A stretch of 64,000 bases of DNA from Streptomyces diastatochromogenes (GTDB taxonomy: Bacteria > Actinomycetota > Actinomycetes > Streptomycetales > Streptomycetaceae), in the NCBI RefSeq assembly GCF_002242805.1, contig NZ_MCGQ01000022.1, forward strand, positions 62,001 through 126,000. The letters are read 5' to 3'. The position numbers and the translations under genes are program-made. Below, piece by piece: positions 19,867-27,977 of this stretch. The notes under the pieces are model-generated. The model was not told where the DNA came from, did no database searches, and saw nothing but the letters and a program-made list of their open reading frames with translations. Numbering within the stretch: position 1 is the stretch's first letter; every line of letters starts with the position of its first letter.

Positions 19867-20014
19867 TGCGGCGGTGCCGCTGAGCGGCGGCCGGCCACCC
19901 GTGCGGAAAATTGGTCGGCCGTCGCCTGCAACCTCGCCCGGGGTCGGACGTCTGTCGGGGTGGAGGCCTCCACTTCGACCGATGTCCGAGCGACCCGAGC
20001 AACCGAAGGAACAC

Positions 20015-20503
20015 ATGTCCGCACACCGTGTCCCCCGCCCTCGCCGCATCCGCAGGCTGCGCACCGCCCTGGGGGTCTCCGCCGTGGGCGCGGCCCTGGC
20101 CGTCGGCGGCACCGTGACCGCCCAGGCGGTCCAGAGCAGCGCCCATGCCGGATCCGGGTCCCACGCCGCGTCAGGCCACGCCACGCCGTCTCCCGTGCCG
20201 TCCCCGATCCGTACGGCGACGCCGAGTCCGGTGCCGTCGACACCCCACACGGGCACGCCGAGTCCGGTGCCGTCGACCCCCCACACAGGCACGCCGTCTC
20301 CGGTACCGTCCGTGCCGTCCACCCCCCACACAGGCACGCCCACTCCCGCGCCGGCCGCCCCGTCACCGGTCCCGTCCACGGCCACTCCGGCCCCGGCACC
20401 GGTACCGCGCCACGGGCACAGCCACGGGCAGCGACCCGCGTCGCCGAGTCCGGTCCCCGCGACCGGGCACGCCACGCCTTCGCCGGTTCCGCAGCACCAC
20501 TGA
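20015..20503 (+). CDS. Secreted Pro/Thr/Ser-rich repeat protein
   Basis: A 162-residue protein with an Arg-rich N-terminus and a hydrophobic segment (LGVSAVGAALAVGGTVTAQA) that makes a plausible signal peptide. The rest is low-complexity, built on TPSPVPS and TPHTG units encoded by a 36-bp tandem repeat. GAAGGA precedes the ATG. No enzymatic domain is visible. It could be a cell-wall spacer protein. It lies just upstream of an ECF-type sigma gene. Confidence 0.65.
   Translation: MSAHRVPRPRRIRRLRTALGVSAVGAALAVGGTVTAQAVQSSAHAGSGSHAASGHATPSPVPSPIRTATPSPVPSTPHTGTPSPVPSTPHTGTPSPVPSVPSTPHTGTPTPAPAAPSPVPSTATPAPAPVPRHGHSHGQRPASPSPVPATGHATPSPVPQHH
20219..20335 (+). repeat. 36-bp tandem repeat
   Basis: Two near-identical 36-bp units (20219-20254 and 20255-20290) and one expanded 45-bp unit (20291-20335) encode TPSPVPSTPHTG repeats within the Pro-rich secreted protein. 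Confidence 0.85.
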
Positions 20504-20511
20504 GGCATGCC

Positions 20512-20550
20512 GGTGTGCGGGGAGTCGCCCGGTGCGGCTCCCCGCACACC
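20512..20550. terminator. Strong hairpin between secreted protein and sigma gene
   Basis: A 13-bp perfect stem, GGTGTGCGGGGAG with CTCCCCGCACACC, and a 13-nt loop. It ends 14 nt before the sigma-factor start, so it may act as terminator or attenuator. Confidence 0.6.
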
Positions 20551-20564
20551 CGGCCGGGAGATCC

Positions 20565-21257
20565 ATGACGACAGCCACACCACCGGCGGCGGCCCTGCCC
20601 TGGTACCGGGACCGCGCCGGCGCCCCAGCGTCCACACCGGCCTGGCGCAGGTTCACCCACGCGCTGCGGGCCCGCGTCCTCGCGCGCGTCCACGCCGGCA
20701 CGACGGCGGATCCGGCACCCCGCGACCGCGGTGACGACACCGGGGCACGGGGACTGGCCGTCCCCGAACCCCCGCTCGGCATCGAGGAGTTGTACCACCA
20801 CCGCCGGCTTTCCCTGGTGCGCCTGGCGGTGCTGCTGGTCGATGACCTGCCCACGGCCGAGGACGTCGTACAGGACGCTTTCACGGCGCTGTTCCGCCGC
20901 CACGGTCACCGGCTCGGCTCGCTCGACGACCCGGAGGCGTACCTGCGGACCAGTGTGGTCAACGCGGCCCGCTCCGTGCTGCGGCGGCGCAGGACCGTAC
21001 GGGCGCACACCCCCGAACGGGAGGGGCACGCCCCCGCACCGGAGGAGGACGTCCTGCTCCACGAGGACCACCGTGAAGTGCTGGCGGCCCTGCGGACACT
21101 GACCCCGCGTCAGCGCGAGGTGCTGGTCCTGCGGTACTGGTCCCACCTCACCGAGGCCGAGATCGCGGCGACGCTCGGTCTGTCGCGCGGCACCGTCAAG
21201 TCCACGGCCAGCAGGGCCCTGGACGCACTCGGCCGACGTCTGGAGGGTCTGCGATGA
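20565..21257 (+). CDS. ECF-type (SigE/SACE-like) RNA polymerase sigma factor
   Basis: A 230-residue sigma-70 family factor. Region 2 is seen in LVRLAVLLVDDLPTAEDVVQDAFTAL and AYLRTSVVNAARSVLRRRR; region 4 in LTPRQREVLVLRYWSHLTEAEIAATLGLSRGTVKS. The first 75 residues are an extension not needed for sigma function. GGGAG precedes the ATG at 20565. It overlaps the next gene by ATGA, as sigma factors often do with their regulators. Confidence 0.86.
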   Translation: MTTATPPAAALPWYRDRAGAPASTPAWRRFTHALRARVLARVHAGTTADPAPRDRGDDTGARGLAVPEPPLGIEELYHHRRLSLVRLAVLLVDDLPTAEDVVQDAFTALFRRHGHRLGSLDDPEAYLRTSVVNAARSVLRRRRTVRAHTPEREGHAPAPEEDVLLHEDHREVLAALRTLTPRQREVLVLRYWSHLTEAEIAATLGLSRGTVKSTASRALDALGRRLEGLR

Positions 21258-21589
21258 ACGAGTACGGTACCGGGACCGCGCCGACGCCGGTCGAGGAGCG
21301 GCTGCGGGCCGCCCTCGCCGCCCGGGCACAGTCCGTCGGCCCGGCCGACCTACGGCCGCTGCGCCCGCCGACCGGGAACGTCCGCGCCGGACGGCTCGTA
21401 CGCCGGGTCGCGGTGGGCCTGCTCACCCTGGCCGCGGTGGCGGCGCTGGTGTTCTTCACCCTCGTCCGCGGCGGCCCGGACCACCCGGCCGAGCCGGCCC
21501 ACTCCCCCAGGCCGACGACCGGCACCCCGTCAGCGGTCCCCAGTCCCGTCCGCCCGACCACGGCCGAGCCGTCCCCCAGTTCTCCGTAG
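21254..21589 (+). CDS. Small membrane protein coupled to the sigma factor
   Basis: A 111-residue protein: about 50 charged N-terminal residues, one transmembrane helix (VAVGLLTLAAVAALVFFTLV near 55-74), then a Pro/Thr/Ser-rich outer tail. The ATG overlaps the sigma stop. Its position and topology suggest an anti-sigma or signalling partner, but there is no recognisable zinc anti-sigma motif. Confidence 0.6.
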   Translation: MNEYGTGTAPTPVEERLRAALAARAQSVGPADLRPLRPPTGNVRAGRLVRRVAVGLLTLAAVAALVFFTLVRGGPDHPAEPAHSPRPTTGTPSAVPSPVRPTTAEPSPSSP

Positions 21590-21641
21590 CCGTAGCCGTA
21601 GCCGAGTGAACTACGCCCCGGGGCGGGCGAGCAGGTCCGGG

Positions 21642-22664
21642 TCAGCTGGACTCGCGCACGACCAGTCGGCACGGCACCGTGTGCACGCCCGGCTCCGGCA
21701 CGGCGTCGATGGCCTGGAGCAGCTGGAGGGCGGCGATCCGGCCGATCTCGGCCAGGTTGATGTCGATCGTGGTGAGCGGCGGGCGGCAGGCCAGCGCCAT
21801 GGTGTCCCAGTTGTCGTAGCCGACGACGGCGACGTCACCGGGCACGCTCCGGCCCCGCTCGCGCAGCGTGTCGGCCACGCCCCGGGCGATCTGGTCGTTG
21901 CCGCAGAAGAAGGCGTCCGTGTCCGGTGCCGTGCGCAGTACCGCGTCGGCCGCGCGGCGGCCCCACGCCTCGCTCCACTCGCCGAAGTGCACGCGGCCGG
22001 TGGCCAGTTCCAGGCCGGCGCCCCGAAGGTGCTCGATCGCGTGGCGGGCCCGGTCGCGGGCGGCCTGGTGGTGCTCCGGGCCGGTGACATGGGCGACGCG
22101 GGTGCGGCCGGTGGCCAGCAGGTGCTCGACGGCCAGGTGGGCACCGCCCCGGTCGTCGGTGACGACCGAGGTGTCCGCGGGGTCGGTGGACGGGGCGAGC
22201 GCGTAGACGACGGGGATGGACGGGTCGATGCCGGTCAGCGGCGGGCGGGGGTCCGTGCGGCGGCCGGCGACGATGATGCCGTCGACCCGGCGGTCGGTGA
22301 GGTTGCGCAGATGGTGCTGCTCGCGGATGGCGTCGCCGCGGGTGTCGCACAGCAGGACCGAGATCTTTCCGGCGCCGAGCGCGTCCTCGGCGCCGAGGAG
22401 CACCGGCGTGCTGAACCGGCCTATCCCGTCCGTCGTCATCAGGCCGACCGTCCAGCTCCTGCCGCTGTGCAGGCTCTGAGCATGCTGGTTGGGCCGGAAG
22501 CCGAGCGTCTCCACCGCGTCCAGCACCCGTTGCCGGGTCTCGGGACGCATCCGGCCACCGCCGTTCAGCGCCTTCGACGCCGTGCCCACACTGACGCCGG
22601 CCAGCGCGGCGACGTCGGCGAGCCTGGCCCGGCCGGTCGGGGGAGAGCCTGCAGCAGAGGTCAC
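21642..22664 (-). CDS. LacI-family transcriptional regulator
   Basis: A 340-residue repressor. The HTH is ARLADVAALAGVSVGTASKALNGGGRM, followed by a periplasmic-binding-like domain ending IDINLAEIGRIAALQLL. I chose GTG at 22664, which has AGGAAAAGG upstream and starts just before the HTH; the ATG at 22763 adds an unconserved tail. It is divergent from the GH127 gene and presumably represses that arabinoside locus through the dyad at 22738-22758. Confidence 0.9.
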   Translation of the reverse strand: MTSAAGSPPTGRARLADVAALAGVSVGTASKALNGGGRMRPETRQRVLDAVETLGFRPNQHAQSLHSGRSWTVGLMTTDGIGRFSTPVLLGAEDALGAGKISVLLCDTRGDAIREQHHLRNLTDRRVDGIIVAGRRTDPRPPLTGIDPSIPVVYALAPSTDPADTSVVTDDRGGAHLAVEHLLATGRTRVAHVTGPEHHQAARDRARHAIEHLRGAGLELATGRVHFGEWSEAWGRRAADAVLRTAPDTDAFFCGNDQIARGVADTLRERGRSVPGDVAVVGYDNWDTMALACRPPLTTIDINLAEIGRIAALQLLQAIDAVPEPGVHTVPCRLVVRESS

Positions 22665-22737
22665 GGGCAAACCTTTTCCTGATGATGACGACGGCTCACA
22701 TCGTGGCAGCCGCCCGACGGAAGTGCCAGATCGTTGA

Positions 22738-22758
22738 GCAAGTTGAGAAATAACTTGC
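22738..22758. promoter_or_regulatory. Candidate LacI operator
   Basis: GCAAGTT and AACTTGC form perfect 7-bp arms around a 7-nt AT-rich centre in the gap between divergent lacI-type and GH127 genes. Confidence 0.55.
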
Positions 22759-22910
22759 CGCACCTCTTGACCGGACTACCCAACTCCCCTCTACTTCTCG
22801 GCGAGAAAACGGTTGCGCACACCAGCTCCACGACCGGCCACGACACTTCATCCGGACAGCGTTCGATATACCGAACAGCAATCCCGCCACGCCACCCCAC
22901 CCGGAGAGCC

Positions 22911-24833
22911 ATGCCCCGCACCCGCCCCGTCCAGCCCGCCCCCACCGGACCGGTCCGCCTCGGCCCGGACGCCCACGCCGCGCTGCGCCCCACGGCCGTC
23001 GCCATCGACGCGGGCTTCTGGCACGCCCGCCGCGAGACCAACGCCCGCGTCTCCGTCCCCCAGGGACCGGGCCTGCTGGAGTCCGCCGGTAACCTGCACA
23101 ACCTGCGGCTGGCGGCCGGCACTGCCGAGGGCGAGTTCCAGGGCGCGTATCCCTTCGTGGACACGGACGTCTACAAGTGGCTGGAGGCCGCCGCCTGGCA
23201 ACTCGGCCATCGCGGCGACGACTCCCTCGCCGCCGACGTGGACCGCATCATCGCCCTGGTCGCCGCCGCCCAGCAGCCCGACGGCTACCTCAACACCTGG
23301 TTCCAGCTGGTCAAGGGCGGCGAGCGCTACCAGGACCTGCGCTGGGGGCACGAGCTGTACTGCGCGGGCCATCTGATCCAGGCGGCCGTCGCCCACCACC
23401 GGGCCACCGGGCGCACCGAACTCCTCGACGTGGCACGGAGGTTCGCCGATCACGTCGACTCGGTCTTCGGCCTCCCCGGCAGCGGACGCCCGATCGACGG
23501 CATCGACGGCCACCCGGAAGTGGAGACGGCTCTGGTCGAGCTGTACCGGGAGACCGGCGAGCGCCGCTACCTCGACCTGGCGGGCTACTTCGTCGACCGG
23601 CACGGCCACGGCCTGCTCGGCGGCGAGGCCTACTGCCAGGACCGCGTTCCGGTGCGCGAGGCGACAAACGTCGAGGGCCACGCCGTACGGCAGTTGTACC
23701 TGCTGGCTGCGGCCGCGGACCTGGCCACCGAGACCGGGGACACCGAACTGCGCGCCGCGGGTGAGCGGTTGTGGCACGCGATGACCACGACGAAGACCCA
23801 CCTCACCGGCGGTCTCGGCGCCCACCACGACCAGGAGGACTTCGGCGACCCGTACGAACTCCCCAACGAGCGCGCCTACTGCGAGACCTGTGCCGCCATC
23901 GCCTCCGTCCAGTGGAGCTGGCGCCTGGCCCTGCTCACCGGCGAGGCCCGCTACTCCGACCTCGTCGAACGCACCCTCTACAACGGCTTCCTGGCCGGAG
24001 TCTCCCTGGACGGCGAGCGCTGGCTCTACGTCAACCCGCTCCAGGTCCGCGACGGCCACACCGACCCCGGAGGCGACCAGTCGGCCCGCCGAACCCGCTG
24101 GTTCCGGTGCGCCTGCTGCCCGCCCAACGTGATGCGGCTGCTCGGCAGCCTGGAGCACTACCTGGCCAGCGGCGACGACGACGGCCTGCAGATCCACCAG
24201 TACGTCACCGGGCGCTACGCCTGCGGCCCGATCGTCGTGCGTGCCGAGACGGACTATCCGTGGCACGGCACGATCGCCCTCACCGTCGAGGAGACCCCGG
24301 CCGACCGGCCCTGGACGCTCTCGCTGCGCATCCCGCAGTGGTGCCGCGAGTTCCGGGTGCGGTGCGGCGAGGAGACGTACGACTCCCCCGTGGACGACGG
24401 TTGGCTCCGGCTGGAGCGGACCTGGGCTCCCGGCGACCGGATCGTGCTGGAGCTCTCGCTCGAACCCCGGCTCACCGGGGCCGACCCCCGCGTGGACGCC
24501 GTACGCGGCTGCGTGGCGATCGAACGCGGGCCGCTCGTGTACTGCCTGGAGCAGGTCGACCACCCCGGCGGCGGTCTGGACGACATCGTCCTCGACACCA
24601 CCCGCCCGCTCGCCGTGAAGCACCGGCCGGACCTGCTCGGCGGGGTCACGACGGTCGTGGCAGCCGGGCGCCGGCGCGGCATCCCCGACCGGGGATGGTG
24701 GCCGTACGCCTCCGCCGACACCACCGCGGCCCCCGAACCGGACGGCGAAACCGTCGAGTTCACCGCCGTCCCCTACTACGCCTGGGCCAACCGCGAGGAC
24801 GGCAGCATGCGCGTCTGGCTCCCCACCTCATGA
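22911..24833 (+). CDS. GH127 beta-L-arabinofuranosidase-type glycoside hydrolase
   Basis: A 640-residue cytoplasmic GH127 (DUF1680) enzyme. Catalytic and zinc residues are visible as the glutamate and cysteine in AYCETCAAIAS (near residue 325) and the double cysteine in CACCPPNVMRLLGSLEHYL; the family uses a cysteine nucleophile. An early part with TDVYKWLEAAAW and QQPDGYLNTWFQ fits the family barrel. The start at 22911 follows GGAGAG. It likely hydrolyses imported beta-L-arabinosides brought in by the downstream ABC transporter. Confidence 0.88.
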   Translation: MPRTRPVQPAPTGPVRLGPDAHAALRPTAVAIDAGFWHARRETNARVSVPQGPGLLESAGNLHNLRLAAGTAEGEFQGAYPFVDTDVYKWLEAAAWQLGHRGDDSLAADVDRIIALVAAAQQPDGYLNTWFQLVKGGERYQDLRWGHELYCAGHLIQAAVAHHRATGRTELLDVARRFADHVDSVFGLPGSGRPIDGIDGHPEVETALVELYRETGERRYLDLAGYFVDRHGHGLLGGEAYCQDRVPVREATNVEGHAVRQLYLLAAAADLATETGDTELRAAGERLWHAMTTTKTHLTGGLGAHHDQEDFGDPYELPNERAYCETCAAIASVQWSWRLALLTGEARYSDLVERTLYNGFLAGVSLDGERWLYVNPLQVRDGHTDPGGDQSARRTRWFRCACCPPNVMRLLGSLEHYLASGDDDGLQIHQYVTGRYACGPIVVRAETDYPWHGTIALTVEETPADRPWTLSLRIPQWCREFRVRCGEETYDSPVDDGWLRLERTWAPGDRIVLELSLEPRLTGADPRVDAVRGCVAIERGPLVYCLEQVDHPGGGLDDIVLDTTRPLAVKHRPDLLGGVTTVVAAGRRRGIPDRGWWPYASADTTAAPEPDGETVEFTAVPYYAWANREDGSMRVWLPTS

Positions 24834-24871
24834 ACTCCCTCTGTTCTGCCCTACGACAACGAGGTCACCCC

Positions 24872-26143
24872 GTGATACCCACCCGCCGCAGCCCCCTGGC
24901 TCCCACCCGCCGCGCCCTGCTGGCAGCGCTCGCAGCCGTCGGCACCCTCACCTCCCTGACCGCCTGCGGAGGCGGCTCCGACTCCTCGGACTCCTCCTCC
25001 GGGTCGTCCGGGGGGACGTACACCTTCTGGGACCCGTACCCCCAGTTCGACGCCTCGTCGGCGTGGGGCAAGCTCGTCACCTCATGCGGGACGAAGGCCG
25101 GGGTGAAGCTGAAGCGAACCGCGTACGACACCACGGACCTGGGCAACAAGGCGCTGCTGGCCGCCCAGCAGGGCAACGCGCCCGATGTGATGCTGGTGGA
25201 CAACCCGGTCGTCTCCACGCTGGTGGAGGCCGGGATCCTCAACAGGACGAGCGACCTCGGCCTGGACACGAAGTCGATCCAGCAGAACATCATCGGCGCG
25301 GGCACCATCGACAACGCGTCCTACGGGGTGCCGATCGGCGCCAACACGCTCGCCCTCTACTACAACAAGAAGATCCTCTCCGCGGCGGGCGTCGACCCGG
25401 CGTCCGTCAAGGACTGGAACTCCCTCACGGCCGCGCTGAAGAAGGTCAAGTCGGCCGGGAAGAAGGGCATCACCTTCTCCGCGATCAACACGGAGGAGGG
25501 CAGCTTCCAGTTCCTGCCCTGGTTCTGGGGCGCGGGCGGCGATCTGACAAAGCTCGACTCGGCCAAGGGAGTTGCCGCCCTGTCCCTGTGGAAGCGGTGG
25601 GTCGACGAGGGGTACGCGCCGAAGGACGTCCTGCAGAACACGCAGACGACCAGCTGGCAGGAGTTCGCCACCGGCGACTACGCGTTCAGCGAGAACGGCA
25701 CCTGGCAGCTGGGCAACGCGGAGAAGGCCGGCTTCGACTACGGCATCATCAACATCCCGGCACAGAACGGCGGTTCGGCGCCGGTGCCGACGGGCGGCGA
25801 GTTCGTGACCGTGCCCGTACAGAAGGACACCGGGCGCTACGACGTCACCAAGAAGATCGTCACGTGTCTGACCAGCGACGCGAACCTGCTGCCCACCGAC
25901 ACGACGCTGCAGTACGTCGCTCCGACGGCCGCCGTACAGGCCGAGCAGGTGAAGCAGAACCCGAAGCTCAAGCCGTGGGTGTCCGCGGTCGCGGCGGCCC
26001 GCGGCCGTACCAGCGGCGGTCTCGGCACCAAGTACCCGACCATCTCCCAGCCGATGTGGACCGCCGTCCAGGCCGCGCTGTCCGGCAGCAAGAGCCCGCA
26101 GGACGCGCTGGACACCGCCCAGTCGAGCGCGCAGAAGGGCTAG
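24872..26143 (+). CDS. Sugar ABC transporter substrate-binding lipoprotein
   Basis: A 423-residue type 1 extracellular binding protein. The signal ends in the lipobox LTAC (TLTSLTACGGG) and is followed by a Ser/Gly linker. Family features include WSW-like segments, WQEFATGDYAFSENGTWQLG and the C-terminal QDALDTAQSSAQKG. I chose GTG at 24872 with GAGG 7 nt upstream; the ATG at 24830 that overlaps the GH127 stop would place 14 extra residues before the signal. Likely ligand: arabinose-containing oligosaccharides. Confidence 0.87.
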   Translation: MIPTRRSPLAPTRRALLAALAAVGTLTSLTACGGGSDSSDSSSGSSGGTYTFWDPYPQFDASSAWGKLVTSCGTKAGVKLKRTAYDTTDLGNKALLAAQQGNAPDVMLVDNPVVSTLVEAGILNRTSDLGLDTKSIQQNIIGAGTIDNASYGVPIGANTLALYYNKKILSAAGVDPASVKDWNSLTAALKKVKSAGKKGITFSAINTEEGSFQFLPWFWGAGGDLTKLDSAKGVAALSLWKRWVDEGYAPKDVLQNTQTTSWQEFATGDYAFSENGTWQLGNAEKAGFDYGIINIPAQNGGSAPVPTGGEFVTVPVQKDTGRYDVTKKIVTCLTSDANLLPTDTTLQYVAPTAAVQAEQVKQNPKLKPWVSAVAAARGRTSGGLGTKYPTISQPMWTAVQAALSGSKSPQDALDTAQSSAQKG

Positions 26144-26150
26144 CACCGGC

Positions 26151-27122
26151 ATGACCATCGCCCGGGTCGACCGTCCGCGGCGAGCACCGGCCGCCGCGGC
26201 TGGGGCGAGCGACGCCGACGCCTTGTCCCTGCGCCGGCGGCACCGGCGCAGGAGCCGCCTGACCGCGCTCGCCTTCGTGACGCCTCTCCTCGCCTACCTC
26301 GCCGCCTTCTACGTCTATCCGCTCTACCGCAACCTCGACCTGAGCCTGCGCGACTACACCGTCCGGTCGTTCGTGGCCGGGGACGCGCCGTTCTCCGGCT
26401 GGGACAACTTCCAGAAGGTCCTGGACGATCCGACGTTCGGCCCGGCCATGCGGCACACGATGGTCTTCACCTTCGTGTCGATCGCCTTTCAGTACGTCAT
26501 CGGGCTGGCCCTCGCGGTCTTCTTCAACCGGCACTTCCGGCTCGCGCCGACCCTGCGCGCACTGTTCCTGATCCCGTGGCTGCTGCCGCTGATCGTGTCG
26601 GCATCGACGTGGTCGTGGATGTTCAACAGCGAGTCCGGCGTGGTGAATTACTTCCTGCACTTCTTCGGCGTCGACCCGGTCGGCTGGCTCACCTCGCCGG
26701 ACTGGGCGCTGACCTCGGTGATCGTCGCCAACATCTGGATCGGCATCCCGTTCAACCTGGTCATCCTCTACAGCGGCCTGCAGAACATCCCGGCCGAGCT
26801 GTACGAGGCGGCGGCACTGGACGGGGCGAGCGCCTGGCAGCAGTTCCGCCGGATCACCTTCCCGCTGCTGCGCCCGGTGTCGGCGATCACCCTGCTGCTC
26901 GGGCTCGTCTACACCCTCAAGGTGTTCGACCTGATCTGGATCATGACCAAGGGCGGCCCCGGCGACGCCTCGTCGACCCTGGCCACCTGGTCGTACCAGC
27001 TCGGTTTCGGCACGCTGCTGCCCAAGTTCGGCCCGGGAGCCGCGGTCGGCGACATCCTCATCCTCATCGCGCTCGTCTTCGGGCTGCTGTACATCCGCGT
27101 GCAGAGGAGGCAGGAAGCGTGA
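26151..27122 (+). CDS. Sugar ABC transporter permease (MsmF/UgpA-like)
   Basis: A 323-residue permease with six helices after a cytoplasmic Arg-rich N-terminus. The EAA loop reads YEAAALDGASAWQQFRRITFPLL. It overlaps the second permease by GTGA. No ATPase is encoded here; such transporters in Streptomyces commonly share the MsiK ATPase (family knowledge). Confidence 0.9.
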   Translation: MTIARVDRPRRAPAAAAGASDADALSLRRRHRRRSRLTALAFVTPLLAYLAAFYVYPLYRNLDLSLRDYTVRSFVAGDAPFSGWDNFQKVLDDPTFGPAMRHTMVFTFVSIAFQYVIGLALAVFFNRHFRLAPTLRALFLIPWLLPLIVSASTWSWMFNSESGVVNYFLHFFGVDPVGWLTSPDWALTSVIVANIWIGIPFNLVILYSGLQNIPAELYEAAALDGASAWQQFRRITFPLLRPVSAITLLLGLVYTLKVFDLIWIMTKGGPGDASSTLATWSYQLGFGTLLPKFGPGAAVGDILILIALVFGLLYIRVQRRQEA

Positions 27123-27940
27123 AGTCCCGTGCGACGAGCCGCCGTCACACCGTCATCGGCCTCGTACTCACCGCGCTGATGCTGTTCCCGGTGTACTGGA
27201 TGCTGAACGTGTCCCTCACCCCGCAGCAGGACATGCGCAAGAACCCGCCCGACCTGCTGCCGCTGCACCCCACCTTCGAGGGCTACCGGGCCGTCCTGGA
27301 CGACCAGTTGCCGTACCTCGGCACGAGTCTGCTGATCGGCGCGGGCACGGTCGCCCTCACCCTTCTCCTCGCCGCCCCCGCCGGCTACTCGCTGGCGAAA
27401 CTGCGCCCGAGCGGCGGCGGCGCGCTGGGCCTCGGACTGCTGGTCGCGCAGATGATCCCCGGGATCGTCATGGCGATGGGCTTCTACGGCATCTTCCTGG
27501 ACCTCGGTCTGCTCAACTCCTGGTGGGGCCTGATCATCGCGGACTCCACCATCGCCGTGCCGTTCGGCGTCATGATCTTCACGGCGTTCATGTCGGGCAT
27601 ACCCGGCGAACTCATCGCCGCCTCCCGCATCGACGGCGCGGGAACCTTCCGCACCTTCTGGTCGATCGTGCTGCCGGTGAGCCGCAACGCCGTCGTCACC
27701 GTCTCGCTCTTCAGTTTCCTGTGGGCCTGGTCCGACTTCGTCTTCGCCAACACCCTCGACGGCGGCGGCGACCTGAGGCCGATCACCCTCGGCATCTACA
27801 AGTACATCGGCAACAACAACCAGGAATGGAACGCGATCATGGCCACCGCCGCCGTCGCGTCCGTCCCCGCAGCCGTCCTGCTGGTCCTCGCACAGCGCTA
27901 TGTGGCCGCGGGCGTGACCGCGGGCGCCGTGAAGGACTGA
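27119..27940 (+). CDS. Sugar ABC transporter permease (MsmG/UgpE-like)
   Basis: A 273-residue permease with the EAA loop IAASRIDGAGTFRTFWSIVLPVS. The GTG start overlaps the previous stop. It pairs with the permease at 26151 and the lipoprotein at 24872. Confidence 0.9.
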   Translation: MKSRATSRRHTVIGLVLTALMLFPVYWMLNVSLTPQQDMRKNPPDLLPLHPTFEGYRAVLDDQLPYLGTSLLIGAGTVALTLLLAAPAGYSLAKLRPSGGGALGLGLLVAQMIPGIVMAMGFYGIFLDLGLLNSWWGLIIADSTIAVPFGVMIFTAFMSGIPGELIAASRIDGAGTFRTFWSIVLPVSRNAVVTVSLFSFLWAWSDFVFANTLDGGGDLRPITLGIYKYIGNNNQEWNAIMATAAVASVPAAVLLVLAQRYVAAGVTAGAVKD

Positions 27941-27977
27941 AACATCCCCCCATCACCTCCGTAAGGAGAAGCCTGTC

